From Kitasatospora setae KM-6054 (GTDB taxonomy: Bacteria; Actinomycetota; Actinomycetes; Streptomycetales; Streptomycetaceae): a DNA stretch of 64,000 bases. The translations under genes and the position numbers were made by a program. The notes under the pieces are model-generated. The model worked only from the letters and a program-made list of their open reading frames with translations. It was not told the origin of the DNA and did not search any database. Of the stretch, positions 33,156-41,205 are shown piece by piece (position 1 is the stretch's first letter; the number at the start of each line of letters is the position of its first letter). The stretch is taken from positions 1,302,001-1,366,000 of the forward strand of contig NC_016109.1 in NCBI RefSeq assembly GCF_000269985.1. Direction: 5' to 3'.

Positions 33156-34076
33156 TCAGGCGCCGGTCTTGTTGCTGTTGGCCTTCACCAGGTCGACGAA
33201 GTCCACCGTGTCGAGCGGGTTCGGCTCGACGGCGGTGACCTTGGTGCCGTAGTCGGAGTAGGAGGCCGTGGAGACCGCGTCGCCGGCCTTGGTCGAGAAC
33301 TTCTCGACCTTCTTGACCAGCAGGTCGTCGCCGCTGATCCACAGTTCGATGTGGTCGGTGGTGATGCCGGCCGCGGCGAACTGCTTCCGCAGCGCCTCGG
33401 CCTGGTCGGCGCTGAGGCCCTTGGCGCCGGACTTGGCGAGGTCCTCCACCGCGAGGTCACCGGTGTACTTGGTGGCCTTGACGCCGTTCACGGTCTCCTG
33501 GCCGGCCTTGGTGACCTGGCCGGCGGCGATCAGGGCGCGCACCGAGGAGATCGGGTCGGCGTTCTGCAGCTGGCTCTTCATGCTGTCGCCGGCCGCGCCC
33601 ATCAGCTTGGCGAGGTCCGCGTAGCCGTACTTGATCCAGTGCTTGCCGCCGATCTGGGGGGCCATGCCGTCGCCCATGTTGACGTACATCGCCTCGCTCA
33701 GGTAGCGGGCGGTGAAGCTGCCGTCGCTGCCCGCCTTGCTGAGCGCGCCGGCCATCCCGCCGCCCATGGTGCCGGTCATCTCGCCCTGGAGGCCGTGCTC
33801 CCAGGAGATCGCGCCCGTCATGCTGCTCTTCGAGGCCGTGCCGATGTCGTTGCTGATCTCCACCTTGGCGGACTTCGCCGCGCTGGTCTTCTCCCCGACC
33901 AGCTTGAGCAGCGCGGCCGGGTCGAGGTCCGCGCCCTTCCCGCTGTCCGGAGCCGGCTGGGCGACACCGCCGCCGCCCCCGGTGCCGCCGTCGCCGCCCT
34001 TGCTGCCGCAGGCGGTGGCGGTCAGGGCGAGCACCGCCGCGGTGGCGGCGAGGTAGGTGCGTCCGGTCTTGAACAT
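33156..34076 (-). CDS. LppX/LprAFG-like lipoprotein
   Basis: Encodes 306 residues. The lipobox is LTATAC (LALTATACGSKGG), followed by a Gly-rich linker. The mature domain has MTGAISWEHGLQGEMTGTM, AMYVNMGDG, GGKHWIKYGY and a late ITTDHIELWISGDDLLVKKVEKF strand pair, the pattern of the LppX_LprAFG family of lipid-binding lipoproteins. In mycobacteria such proteins carry hydrophobic lipids between membranes; in streptomycetes the cargo is unknown. The C-terminal sequence ends with VDFVDLVKANSNKTGA. It is single, divergent from the AraC gene, and not in an operon. Confidence 0.85.
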   Translation of the reverse strand: MFKTGRTYLAATAAVLALTATACGSKGGDGGTGGGGGVAQPAPDSGKGADLDPAALLKLVGEKTSAAKSAKVEISNDIGTASKSSMTGAISWEHGLQGEMTGTMGGGMAGALSKAGSDGSFTARYLSEAMYVNMGDGMAPQIGGKHWIKYGYADLAKLMGAAGDSMKSQLQNADPISSVRALIAAGQVTKAGQETVNGVKATKYTGDLAVEDLAKSGAKGLSADQAEALRKQFAAAGITTDHIELWISGDDLLVKKVEKFSTKAGDAVSTASYSDYGTKVTAVEPNPLDTVDFVDLVKANSNKTGA

Positions 34077-34309
34077 CTGGGTCTCTCCCCCTGGGGGCGG
34101 CTCGGGCGCGGTGTCTCCGCATCCCGTGACGGCCGTCCCCGCTTGTATCCGTCGCGGACTCTAGTCGATGGGCACGACAGCCGGGCAACGGGTTTGCTCC
34201 TGTTCGGTACCGAACCCCGACGGCCCGGAAAGCGTCCGGAAAGCCTGCGGAAAGGCCGGGTAAACCGCCGTTTCCACCGGCCCGGGCCCGGAACGGCGGT
34301 GGCCGCCGG

Positions 34310-35266
34310 TCAGTCCGGGGCGCGCAGCGCCGAGTCGCGGTGGGCGCGGGGCGAGAGGCCGTAGCGGGCCCGGAACAGCTTGCCGAAGTGGCTGGCTTCG
34401 CGGAAGCCCCAGCGGGCGGCCAGGGCGTACGCGGGGAGGTGGGCCGGCCGGGGGTCGGCGAGGTCGGCGCGGACCCGCTCCAGCCGGCGGCGGCGGACGT
34501 ACTCGCCGACGGTGTCGCCGTGCCGGGCGAACAGGGCGTGCAGGTGGCGGACCGAGATGTGCTGCCCGGCGGCGATCGCGGCGGGCGTGAGCTCCGCGCC
34601 GAGCCGGGCGTCGATCCAGTCGAGGACCCGGTCGAGGGTGGCCCCGGGGCGGTCCGGGGCGGCCGGGGCGGTGGCGTCCCGCAGCAGGGTGCGGATCATG
34701 CCGGTGACGTGCTCGCCCCTCTCGTGCCGGGCCAGCGCGCTCATCGCGGGTGCCCGTTCGGCGAGTTCGGCGAGCGTCGCGCCCAGGACCCGGCCGGTGG
34801 CGGTGCCGGACGGGTCGGCTCCGGCCGGGGCCGGGGTCGGACCGGCCGCGGTCGCGGCGGGGCTCCACACCACGTAGCGGTACGCGCCGCCCAGGGCGAG
34901 CCGGAACGGCCTGGCGCCGGTGTAGAGGACGAAGCCGCCGGGGGCCAGCGCGCACTGCCGCCCGTCCTGCTCCAGGCTGCCGCGCCCGGACAGCAGCAGT
35001 CCGATCAGCGGGCCCTGCGGCCGGGCGTCCGGCGAGTGCCGGGGCTGGACCCGCACGTCCTGCTCGCCGCTGATGTCGCAGGCGTTCAGCGCGCCGAAGC
35101 GGTAGGGCCGCAGTTCGGCCCGGTACGGCTGGCCGGCCCGGACCAGGACGGTGTCGGTGGCGTTCGTCCGGTCCGGCGAACCGGTGTCCAGGTAGCCGAA
35201 GACCAGGCTCCCGTCGTCCCGCTGCTCGACCGGCACCCGCCGCCTCCCGTTCCCGTCCCGCGTCAC
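34310..35266 (-). CDS. AraC-family transcriptional regulator
   Basis: Encodes 318 residues from GTG 35266. The C-terminal 100 residues form the AraC double helix-turn-helix: LTPAAIAAGQHISVRHLHALFARHGDTVGEYVRRRRLERVRADL, then LPAYALAARWGFREASHFGKLFRARYGLSPRAHR. The N-terminal part has an AraC-binding-like cupin region (AELRPYRFGALNACDISGEQDVRVQ, GGFVLYTGARPFRL). This architecture is common among NphR/oxidase-type AraC proteins (AraC_binding_2). The ligand is unknown. No Shine-Dalgarno sequence is evident at the chosen start. It lies beside, and is divergent from, the ThpR gene. Confidence 0.9.
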   Translation of the reverse strand: MTRDGNGRRRVPVEQRDDGSLVFGYLDTGSPDRTNATDTVLVRAGQPYRAELRPYRFGALNACDISGEQDVRVQPRHSPDARPQGPLIGLLLSGRGSLEQDGRQCALAPGGFVLYTGARPFRLALGGAYRYVVWSPAATAAGPTPAPAGADPSGTATGRVLGATLAELAERAPAMSALARHERGEHVTGMIRTLLRDATAPAAPDRPGATLDRVLDWIDARLGAELTPAAIAAGQHISVRHLHALFARHGDTVGEYVRRRRLERVRADLADPRPAHLPAYALAARWGFREASHFGKLFRARYGLSPRAHRDSALRAPD

Positions 35267-35399
35267 CGTGCCCGCGCCGCCCGCGCGGTGCGCCTCCCAC
35301 CGGCGGCGGTGGGGCGGTGCGGCGGGCGGTGACGGCGGACGGGAACCCCGCTCGCCACCGTCCGGCGCACCGCCCGCGTCCAGGTGCTAGAAATCCCTG

Positions 35400-35996
35400 G
35401 TGGACGAACCCCCCGTGCCGGCCGACGCGCTGCGCGTCTTCGTCGCGCTGGCCCCGCCCGACGAGGCGAAGGACGAGCTCGCCCGGGCCCTGCGGCCCGC
35501 GTACGAGGCGCACCCCCGGCTGCGCTGGAACCGGATCGAGGACTGGCACGTCACGCTGGCCTTCCTCGGCGAGGTCGGGGCGGCCGCCGTCCCGCCGCTG
35601 CGGGCCGCGCTGGCGGCCACCGCCGCCGGGCACCCCGCGCTGCGGCTGGGGCTGCGCGGGGGCGGGCACTTCGACGGGCGGCTGCTGTGGAGCGGCGTCA
35701 CCGGCGACCTGGACGGCCTGCACCGGCTGGCCGCCGAGGTGCGCGCCCTGGTCCGCGCGCAGGGCCTGGACCACCGCGACCGCCCCCTGCACCCGCACCT
35801 CACGCTGGCCCGGGCCCGCCGCGACGACCCCGAGGGCGTCCCGGCGGGCGCCGCCGTCCTGGCCGGTTTCACCGGCCGCCCCTGGTGGACGCCGCGCCTG
35901 CACCTGGTGGGCAGCAACCCCGTCGGTGATCCGGCCCCGCGGCGCTACCGCGACCTGGTCTCCTGGCCGCTGGCCGTCCCGCCGCGTTCCGGGTGA
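35400..35996 (+). CDS. thpR: RNA 2',3'-cyclic phosphodiesterase (2'-5' RNA ligase family)
   Basis: Encodes 198 residues from GTG 35400. Both HxTx motifs are present, HVTL near residue 50 and HLTL near residue 134, the paired catalytic histidines of the LigT/ThpR 2H-phosphoesterase family. Other signatures are RVFVALAPPDEAKDEL and LRWNRIEDWHVTLAFLGE. Expected activity: hydrolysis of RNA ends with 2',3'-cyclic phosphate to 2'-phosphate. It is monocistronic, divergent from the AraC gene. Its length is normal. Confidence 0.93.
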   Translation: MDEPPVPADALRVFVALAPPDEAKDELARALRPAYEAHPRLRWNRIEDWHVTLAFLGEVGAAAVPPLRAALAATAAGHPALRLGLRGGGHFDGRLLWSGVTGDLDGLHRLAAEVRALVRAQGLDHRDRPLHPHLTLARARRDDPEGVPAGAAVLAGFTGRPWWTPRLHLVGSNPVGDPAPRRYRDLVSWPLAVPPRSG

Positions 35997-36008
35997 CGGC
36001 GCGTGCCC

Positions 36009-36434
36009 TCAGCCCGCCGACGGCGCGGCGGCGTCGATCTCCGCGATCAGCGCTTCGACGCGGGCGCGGATCGCGTCGCGGATCGGGCGGACGGCCTCGA
36101 CGCCCTGGCCGGCCGGGTCGTCGAGCGGCCAGTCGCGGTAGTGCCTGCCGGGGAAGAACGGGCAGGCGTCGCCGCAGCCCATGGTGATGACGTAGTCGGA
36201 GGCTTGCACGGCCTCGGCGGTGAGGAGCTTCGGCCGCTGCGCGGAGAGGTCGACGCCGACTTCGGCCATCGCGGCGACGGCCGCCGGGTTGACCTCGCGG
36301 CCGGGCGCGGACCCGGCGGAGCGGACCTCGACGCGGTCACCGGCGAGGTGGGCCAGGAAGCCGGCGGCCATCTGGGAGCGGCCGGCGTTGTGCACGCAGA
36401 CGAACAGCACGGAGGCGAGCGGCGTGGCGGTCAT
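36009..36434 (-). CDS. arsC: arsenate reductase, LMW-protein-phosphatase family
   Basis: Encodes 141 residues. The N-terminal active site is VLFVCVHNAGRSQMAAG, the CxxxxxR phosphatase-type loop with the nucleophilic Cys. ITMGCGDACPFFPGRHYRDWPLDDPAG supplies the second and third Cys region and the catalytic Asp (DWPLDDP). The enzyme reduces arsenate to arsenite using thioredoxin or mycothiol. It is divergent from arsR-acr3-arsO with 159 bp between them, so the same repressor probably controls both. It converges on thpR; 12 bp separate the two stops. Confidence 0.95.
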   Translation of the reverse strand: MTATPLASVLFVCVHNAGRSQMAAGFLAHLAGDRVEVRSAGSAPGREVNPAAVAAMAEVGVDLSAQRPKLLTAEAVQASDYVITMGCGDACPFFPGRHYRDWPLDDPAGQGVEAVRPIRDAIRARVEALIAEIDAAAPSAG

Positions 36435-36570
36435 CAGCAGGTGGTCCTTCGTTCGGTCTCGGGCATCCTGGCCGGGGCCCCGTGCCCGCGGACGGCGCTG
36501 TCCGCGGCGGGCGGAGGCGGGCAGGCGGCAGCGACCGCAGGACGTGTCAGCTGCCGCTGGTGTCAGCCCC

Positions 36571-36592
36571 GGCTGATGTGAAAGTATCAGCC
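36571..36592. promoter_or_regulatory. candidate ArsR operator
   Basis: GGCTGAT (36571-36577) and ATCAGCC (36586-36592) form a perfect 7-bp inverted repeat with an 8-bp spacer, ending 1 bp before the arsR start. AAGTAT (36582-36587), inside the spacer and right half-site, could be the -10 of a leaderless arsR mRNA. A second dyad, TCAGCC-CC-GGCTGA, overlaps it on the left. Binding here would block arsR-acr3-arsO and could affect divergent arsC. Confidence 0.65.
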
Positions 36593-36593
36593 C

Positions 36594-36899
36594 ATGGTGA
36601 TGTCAGTCGACACTGAGTTGATGCGCGTGCTGTCCGACCCCCTCCGGCTGCAGATCGTGACGCTGCTGGCCCGCGAGACCCTGTGCACCACGCACCTGGT
36701 GGAGGAGACCGGTGCCCGGCAGACCAACCTCTCCAACCACCTCAAGGTGCTGCGGGACGCCGGGGTGGTGGACACCGAGCCGTGCGGGCGCTTCACCTAC
36801 TACCGGCTGCGCCCGGAGGTGCTGGAGTCGCTGTCCGCGCGGTTCGCCGACCTCGCCGCCACCGCCCGCGCGAACGCCGACACCAAGAGGTCCTGCTGA
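36594..36899 (+). CDS. arsR: ArsR-family arsenite-responsive repressor
   Basis: Encodes 101 residues. The winged helix ETLCTTHLVEETGARQTNLSNHLKVLRDAGVVDTEPCGRFTYYRL is typical. Cys near residue 33 (ETLCTT) lies in the helix before the recognition helix, where ArsR proteins place As(III)-binding cysteines; a second Cys (EPCGR) sits in the wing and a third near the C-terminus. It represses the ars genes until arsenite binds. Its stop overlaps the acr3 start by one base (TGATG), so the two are translationally coupled. The only upstream sequence after the dyad is one base, consistent with a leaderless transcript. Confidence 0.93.
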   Translation: MVMSVDTELMRVLSDPLRLQIVTLLARETLCTTHLVEETGARQTNLSNHLKVLRDAGVVDTEPCGRFTYYRLRPEVLESLSARFADLAATARANADTKRSC

Positions 36900-38002
36900 T
36901 GCCCGGCACCGCCCCCGCCCCCGAGACCAGACCCGCCGAGGCCGCGGCGTCGGTCGCCGGGAAGCTGTCCTTCGTCGACCGCTACCTCGCGGTGTGGATC
37001 CTCGTCGCGATGGCCCTCGGCCTCGGGCTGGGCCGCCTGGTCCCCGGGCTGAACGACGCGCTGGTGAAGGTGGAGGTCGGCGGGATCTCGCTGCCGATCG
37101 CGCTCGGCCTGCTGGTGATGATGTACCCGGTGCTGGCGAAGGTCCGCTACGACCGGCTCGACACCGTCACCGGCGACCGCAGGCTGATGGCCTCCTCGCT
37201 GGTGGTCAACTGGGTCGTCGGGCCCGCGGTGATGTTCGCCCTCGCCTGGATCTTCCTGGCCGACCTGCCCGCGTACCGCACCGGCCTGATCATCGTCGGC
37301 CTGGCCCGCTGCATCGCCATGGTGATCATCTGGAACGACCTGGCGTGCGGCGACCGCGAGGCCGCCGCCGTCCTGGTCGCGCTCAACTCCGTGTTCCAGG
37401 TCGTCATGTTCGGCGTGCTGGGCTGGTTCTACCTCGACCTGCTGCCGGGCTGGCTGGGCCTGGGCGAGGGCGAGCACCTGAACGTCTCCATGGGGAGGAT
37501 CGCCCTCAACGTCGTCGTCTTCCTCGGCATCCCGCTGGTCGCCGGATTCCTCACCCGCCGCCTCGGCGAGAAGAAGCTCGGCCGGGAACGCTACGAGAAC
37601 AACCTGCTCCCGAAGATCGGCCCCTGGGCGCTGTACGGCCTGCTGTTCACCATCGTGGTCCTCTTCGCCCTCCAGGGGAAGACGATCACCTCCCAGCCGC
37701 TGGACGTCGCCCGGATCGCCCTGCCGCTGCTCGCCTACTTCGCCCTCATGTGGTTCGGCACCTTCGCCCTCGGCAAGGGCCTGGGCCTGACCTACGACCG
37801 CACCGCCACCCTCGCCTTCACCGCCGCCGGCAACAACTTCGAACTCGCCATCGCCGTGGCCATCGGCACCTTCGGCGTCACCTCCGGCCAGGCCCTGGCG
37901 GGCGTCGTCGGCCCGCTGATCGAAGTCCCGGTGCTGATCGCCCTGGTGTACGTCTCGCTCGCCTGGCGCGAGCGCTTCCGCACCGCCGGGGTGCGCCCGT
38001 GA
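36899..38002 (+). CDS. acr3: ACR3-family arsenite efflux permease
   Basis: Encodes 367 residues with about ten membrane segments. Signatures of Acr3 are FVDRYLAVWILVAMALGLGLG, LPIALGLLVMMYPVLAKVRYD, LARCIAMVIIWNDLACGDREAAAVLVALNSVFQ with the essential Cys (NDLACGD), and AATLAFTAAGNNFELAIAVAIGTFG. It expels arsenite using the proton motive force. ATG 36899 overlaps the arsR TGA by one base. The next gene, arsO, overlaps it by 4 nt (GTGA). It is full length. Confidence 0.97.
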   Translation: MPGTAPAPETRPAEAAASVAGKLSFVDRYLAVWILVAMALGLGLGRLVPGLNDALVKVEVGGISLPIALGLLVMMYPVLAKVRYDRLDTVTGDRRLMASSLVVNWVVGPAVMFALAWIFLADLPAYRTGLIIVGLARCIAMVIIWNDLACGDREAAAVLVALNSVFQVVMFGVLGWFYLDLLPGWLGLGEGEHLNVSMGRIALNVVVFLGIPLVAGFLTRRLGEKKLGRERYENNLLPKIGPWALYGLLFTIVVLFALQGKTITSQPLDVARIALPLLAYFALMWFGTFALGKGLGLTYDRTATLAFTAAGNNFELAIAVAIGTFGVTSGQALAGVVGPLIEVPVLIALVYVSLAWRERFRTAGVRP

Positions 38003-39072
38003 CCGGCCGGCGCACGGAGGTGCTGGTGGTCGGCGGCGGACAGGCCGGACTCGCCGCCGGCTACTACCTGCGGCGCGCCGGACTGGACTTCCGGATCCTG
38101 GACGCCGCGCCCGCGCCCGGCGGGGCCTGGCGGCACCACTGGGACACCCTGCGGCTGTTCTCCCCCGCCGCCCACTCCTCCCTCCCCGGGCGCCCGATGC
38201 CCCGGCAGCCCGGACACGACCAGCCGGACGCCGCCCACACGGCGGCCTACCTCGCCGAGTACGAGCAGCGCTACGAGCTGCCCGTCCTGCGCCCCGTCCG
38301 GGTGGAACGCGTCGAACGCGTCGAGCACGTCGAACGCCCGGACGGCGGCGGCCTGTTGTCGGCCCGTACCGACTCCGGCGACTGGCACGCCCGGGCGCTG
38401 ATCATGGCCACCGGCAGCCGGCGGCGGCCGTTCGTCCCCGCCGTCCCCGGCCTGCGCGACTTCACCGGCCGCCAGCTGCACTCCCGCGACTACCGGAGCG
38501 CCGCCGACTTCGCCGGGCAGCGGGTGCTGGTGGTCGGCGGCGGCAACTCCGGCGCGCAGATCGCCGCCGACCTGACCGGAACGGCGGCCGTCCGCTGGGT
38601 GACCCGGCGACCGCCGCGCTTCCTGCCGGACGAGGTCGACGGCCGCGCCCTGTTCGACCTCGCCTCCCGCCACGTCCGGGGCGACGGGCCGCGCCTCGGC
38701 GACCTCGGCGACCTGGTCGCCGTCCCGCCGGTCCGGGCCGCCCGCGACGCCGGACGGCTCACCGCGCACCCGATGTTCCACCGCCTCGACGCCGGAGGCG
38801 CGGTGTGGGAGGACGACGAGCGGTGGCCCTGCGACGCCATCGTCTGGTGCACCGGCTTCCGCCCCGACCTCGGCCCACTGCGCGGCCTCGGCCTGCGCGA
38901 CCGCACCGGCCGCGTCCCCACCGACGGCACACGGGTCCTCGCCGACCCGCGGATCCACCTGCTCGGCTACGGCGACTGGACCGGCCCCGCCTCGGCCACC
39001 CTGACCGGCGTCGGCCGCACCGCCCGCACCGCCGTCGACCAGCTCGCAGCCACCCTCCGCCGCACCGCCTGA
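37999..39072 (+). CDS. arsO: ArsO-like FAD-dependent monooxygenase
   Basis: Encodes 357 residues. The N-terminal FAD motif VLVVGGGQAGLAAGYYLRRAGL is GxGxxG; a second Rossmann motif VLVVGGGNSGAQIAADL binds NAD(P)H. IVWCTGFRPDL and LLGYGDWTGPASATLTGVGRTA are the C-terminal FAD-contact motifs of flavin monooxygenases. ArsO proteins are found in actinobacterial and other ars operons and confer arsenite resistance by an NADPH-dependent route not fully defined. It starts with GTG inside the acr3 stop. It converges on arsN1 with 7 bp between stops. Confidence 0.88.
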   Translation: MTGRRTEVLVVGGGQAGLAAGYYLRRAGLDFRILDAAPAPGGAWRHHWDTLRLFSPAAHSSLPGRPMPRQPGHDQPDAAHTAAYLAEYEQRYELPVLRPVRVERVERVEHVERPDGGGLLSARTDSGDWHARALIMATGSRRRPFVPAVPGLRDFTGRQLHSRDYRSAADFAGQRVLVVGGGNSGAQIAADLTGTAAVRWVTRRPPRFLPDEVDGRALFDLASRHVRGDGPRLGDLGDLVAVPPVRAARDAGRLTAHPMFHRLDAGGAVWEDDERWPCDAIVWCTGFRPDLGPLRGLGLRDRTGRVPTDGTRVLADPRIHLLGYGDWTGPASATLTGVGRTARTAVDQLAATLRRTA

Positions 39073-39079
39073 ACCCGGC

Positions 39080-39583
39080 TCAGGAGACCAGCGGGCTGCG
39101 GCGTTCGATCAGGACGGTGTCGCGCCAGACACCGCGGTGGCGGGCGACGCGTTCGCGGGTGCCGACGACACGGAACCCGGCGGCGGCGTGCAGGGCGAGG
39201 CTGGCCGTGTTCTCCGGGAAGACCGAGGACTGGATCGTCCAGATCCCCGCCTCCTCGGTCGAGTCGATCAGGTGCGCCAGCAGGACGCCCGCGATGCCCC
39301 GGCCGCGGTGGTCGGGGTGGACGTAGACGGAGTGCTCGACCACCCCGGCGTAGGCGGGCCGGGCGGAGACCGCGCTCGCCGCGATCCAGCCCGACACCGT
39401 CGCGTCCGGGCCGAGAACGACGTACCGGTGCCCGGGCAGCCGGGCCGCGTCGAAGGCCGCCCACTCCGGGGCCTCGGTCTCGAAGGTGGCGTTCCCCTCC
39501 TCGATGCCCGCCCGGTAGATCGCGAGCACCTGCTCGGCATGCTCGGGCAGCATCGGGGCGGGCCGGAAAACCGGGACGGACAC
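39080..39583 (-). CDS. arsN1: ArsN1-like GNAT acetyltransferase
   Basis: Encodes 167 residues. Start GTG at 39583 has AAGGAG six bases upstream. GNAT motifs are VEHSVYVHPDHRGRGIAGVLLAHLI (acetyl-CoA loop RGRGIA) and GIWTIQSSVFPENTASLALHAAAGFRVVGTRER. The GIWTxQ-x2-FPEN-x-ASLALH block is typical of ArsN1, a relative of phosphinothricin acetyltransferase that N-acetylates the arsenic antibiotic arsinothricin. It may alternatively act on phosphinothricin. It converges on arsO in the arsenic region. Confidence 0.85.
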   Translation of the reverse strand: MSVPVFRPAPMLPEHAEQVLAIYRAGIEEGNATFETEAPEWAAFDAARLPGHRYVVLGPDATVSGWIAASAVSARPAYAGVVEHSVYVHPDHRGRGIAGVLLAHLIDSTEEAGIWTIQSSVFPENTASLALHAAAGFRVVGTRERVARHRGVWRDTVLIERRSPLVS

Positions 39584-40065
39584 GAAGGGCTCCTTCGACT
39601 TCGACCGGGGACGGGGAGAAGAACGGGAACGGGGAAAGAGACAGCGACGGACCCTACCCCCTGCGCGCTGATCTGCGGATCCGCCCCTGAGCAGCAGAAG
39701 CACCCCGCCCGAGAGGTGCCCGGATGCGTGAAGACCACCTCGGAGGCCACCGCCCCGCCGTCGCACACGTCGTGCGCGTCCCCGGCACCCTCCTCCACCC
39801 AGCCCGGCCCCAGCGAATGCGTCGGCACACTGTCCGACCCGGCCAACTCCCGCAGGGTCCTCGCAGACCACCAGCACTGAAACGCCGACACTCCGGTACG
39901 AGTGGTCGCCGATCACGTACCGGGCCGGGCCCCCGCTCTGCGGTGGCAACACCTGACCGCACAGACCATGCTTCTCCAACTTCCGCCCCTTGCCTGAGAA
40001 TTGATCACCCATGCGCCCAACCGAACGCTTCCCGCCGCCACGGAGGGGCCACCGCACGCCGCCCG
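39584..40065. other. gene-poor region between the two arsenic units, possibly degraded genes
   Basis: No intact gene is convincing. Leftward frames carry coding-like fragments (SYRSVGVSVLVVCEDPAG near 39880-39930 and ELAGSDSVPTHSLGP near 39830) that are out of frame with each other, as in a decayed gene. Base composition is lower in GC than in the neighbours. The region separates arsN1 from a small gene at 40066. Confidence 0.4.
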
Positions 40066-40218
40066 TCACCCCGTTGTCTCGCGCGCGGGGCACCGGCAGG
40101 CCGGCCACAGGCCGGACAAGGAGGAGGAAGGGGTGGGGAGCCTCCGGTCCTTCGACAGGAAGCTCGGGTACTCCTCGCGAGAGCCGTCGGCACCGACCCG
40201 GTAGACCCGGAGCGTCAT
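40066..40218 (-). CDS. small hypothetical protein
   Basis: Encodes 50 residues, MTLRVYRVGADGSREEYP and then a Ser/Pro-rich part ending CRCPARETTG. The ATG at 40218 has GGGAGG six bases upstream, a near-ideal ribosome-binding site, which is the main support. No transmembrane segment or signal peptide. The sequence is unlike any family I recognise. It lies on the opposite strand from the orphan DUF397 gene. Confidence 0.5.
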   Translation of the reverse strand: MTLRVYRVGADGSREEYPSFLSKDRRLPTPSSSLSGLWPACRCPARETTG

Positions 40219-40323
40219 CCCGCACCTCCCACCGGGCCGGCGCCCCCCGACGCCCGCCCCATCAGCAGGCGTTCCCGCCGTCTTTTGCCGGTTGGTCGTC
40301 ATGAGCGTTTCCCCATTGCCTGA

Positions 40324-40536
40324 TTGCCCTCCACGATTGACCTGCACGGCGTCCAGTGGGTGAAGAGCAGTCGCAGCGGCAACGGGGGCAACTGCGTCGA
40401 GGCGGCGCTCGGCGCCCACGCCGCCGTCATGCCCGTTCGGGACTCCAAGGACCCGATGGGCGCCGTCCTGCTGTTCCCGACCGCCGCCTGGTCGGCCTTC
40501 GTCACCGCCGCCGCAGGCGAGTTCGGCGAGGTCTGA
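40324..40536 (+). CDS. orphan DUF397 protein
   Basis: Encodes 70 residues. VQWVKSSRSGNGGNCVEAA, then MPVRDSKDPMGAVLLFPTAAWSAFVT, is the canonical DUF397 fold, a streptomycete family normally encoded just after an XRE regulator (as in BldB/WhiJ-like modules). Here no XRE gene is adjacent. The only start in frame is a TTG at 40324, directly after an in-frame TGA and without a ribosome-binding site, while an ATG at 40301 is in another frame. The gene may have lost its true 5' end. Confidence 0.75.
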   Translation: MPSTIDLHGVQWVKSSRSGNGGNCVEAALGAHAAVMPVRDSKDPMGAVLLFPTAAWSAFVTAAAGEFGEV

Positions 40537-40620
40537 GCCTCACCGAACACCCCACGGGCCCCGCCGCTTGCACGTCAAGGGGTGGGGCTTCGCCGTCCCC
40601 GCGCCGCGAGCTCCCGCAAA

Positions 40621-40663
40621 CGACGAGGGCCCCGCCCGACCGGGGGTCGGGCCGGAGCCGTCG
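40621..40663 (-). terminator. hairpin ending the second arsR gene
   Basis: CGACG (40621-40625) and CCCGACC (40635-40641) pair with GGTCGGG (40645-40651) and CGTCG (40659-40663) in one imperfect stem with a 3-nt loop. It lies about 60 bp after the leftward arsR stop at 40724. Confidence 0.6.
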
Positions 40664-40723
40664 TTCGGTCCGGTCGACGCGGGCGACGCGGACGCCACCT
40701 CGCGCTGGGGCCGACGGGACGGG

Positions 40724-41083
40724 TCAGCGGTCGAGGTCGAGCAGGTGGGACAGGCCCGCGAGGACGGACGGGTCGACGCGGTAGTAGACCCAGGTGCCGC
40801 GCCGTTCGGAGGCGAGCAGGCCGGCTTCGCGGAGCTTCTTCAGGTGGTGCGAGACGGTCGGCTGGGAGACGCCGACGTCCTGGATGTCGCAGACGCACGC
40901 CTCGCCGCCCGGGTGCGCGGCGACCTTCGAGAAGAGGCGCAGCCGCACCGGGTCGCCGAGCGCCTTGAACATCGCGGCCATCCGCACCGCGTCCGCCTCG
41001 GAGAGTTCCGCCGAGGTCAGCGGCGGGCAGCACGGGACGACCTCCGGCGCGAGCACCGGCAGTTCCACCCTCGAATTCGACAT
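40724..41083 (-). CDS. arsR: second ArsR-family regulator, Cys-Cys N-terminal type
   Basis: Encodes 119 residues. The winged helix reads ALGDPVRLRLFSKVAAHPGGEACVCDIQDVGVSQPTVSHHLKKLREAGLL. Cys18 and Cys19 (VVPCCPPL) form a vicinal N-terminal pair, and Cys63 and Cys65 (ACVCDI) lie in the DNA-binding region. This placing is that of the Corynebacterium glutamicum type of ArsR, which binds As(III) between the N-terminal pair and a Cys in the helix, unlike the first arsR in this window. It is divergent from a flavoprotein gene with 122 bp between them, its likely target. Confidence 0.92.
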   Translation of the reverse strand: MSNSRVELPVLAPEVVPCCPPLTSAELSEADAVRMAAMFKALGDPVRLRLFSKVAAHPGGEACVCDIQDVGVSQPTVSHHLKKLREAGLLASERRGTWVYYRVDPSVLAGLSHLLDLDR

Positions 41084-41205
41084 GCGTCTATGTTGACATC
41101 CATCGATACAGGAGGCAAGGTCGACCCCGACAGCACATCGACGTTCATCGAATCAATCGAGCCGCGGCCGCCACCGCACCGCAGCGCGCGAGGGAGAGCA
41201 CCGCC
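41084..41205. promoter_or_regulatory. divergent control region of arsR2 and the flavoprotein gene
   Basis: This AT-richer spacer contains TTGACA (41093-41098), a rightward -35 candidate, and repeated ATCGA elements (CATCGATACA, CATCGACGTTCATCGAATC) that could be half-sites for the second ArsR. No clean dyad of full length was resolved. It is the only obvious binding place for the regulator. Confidence 0.45.
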
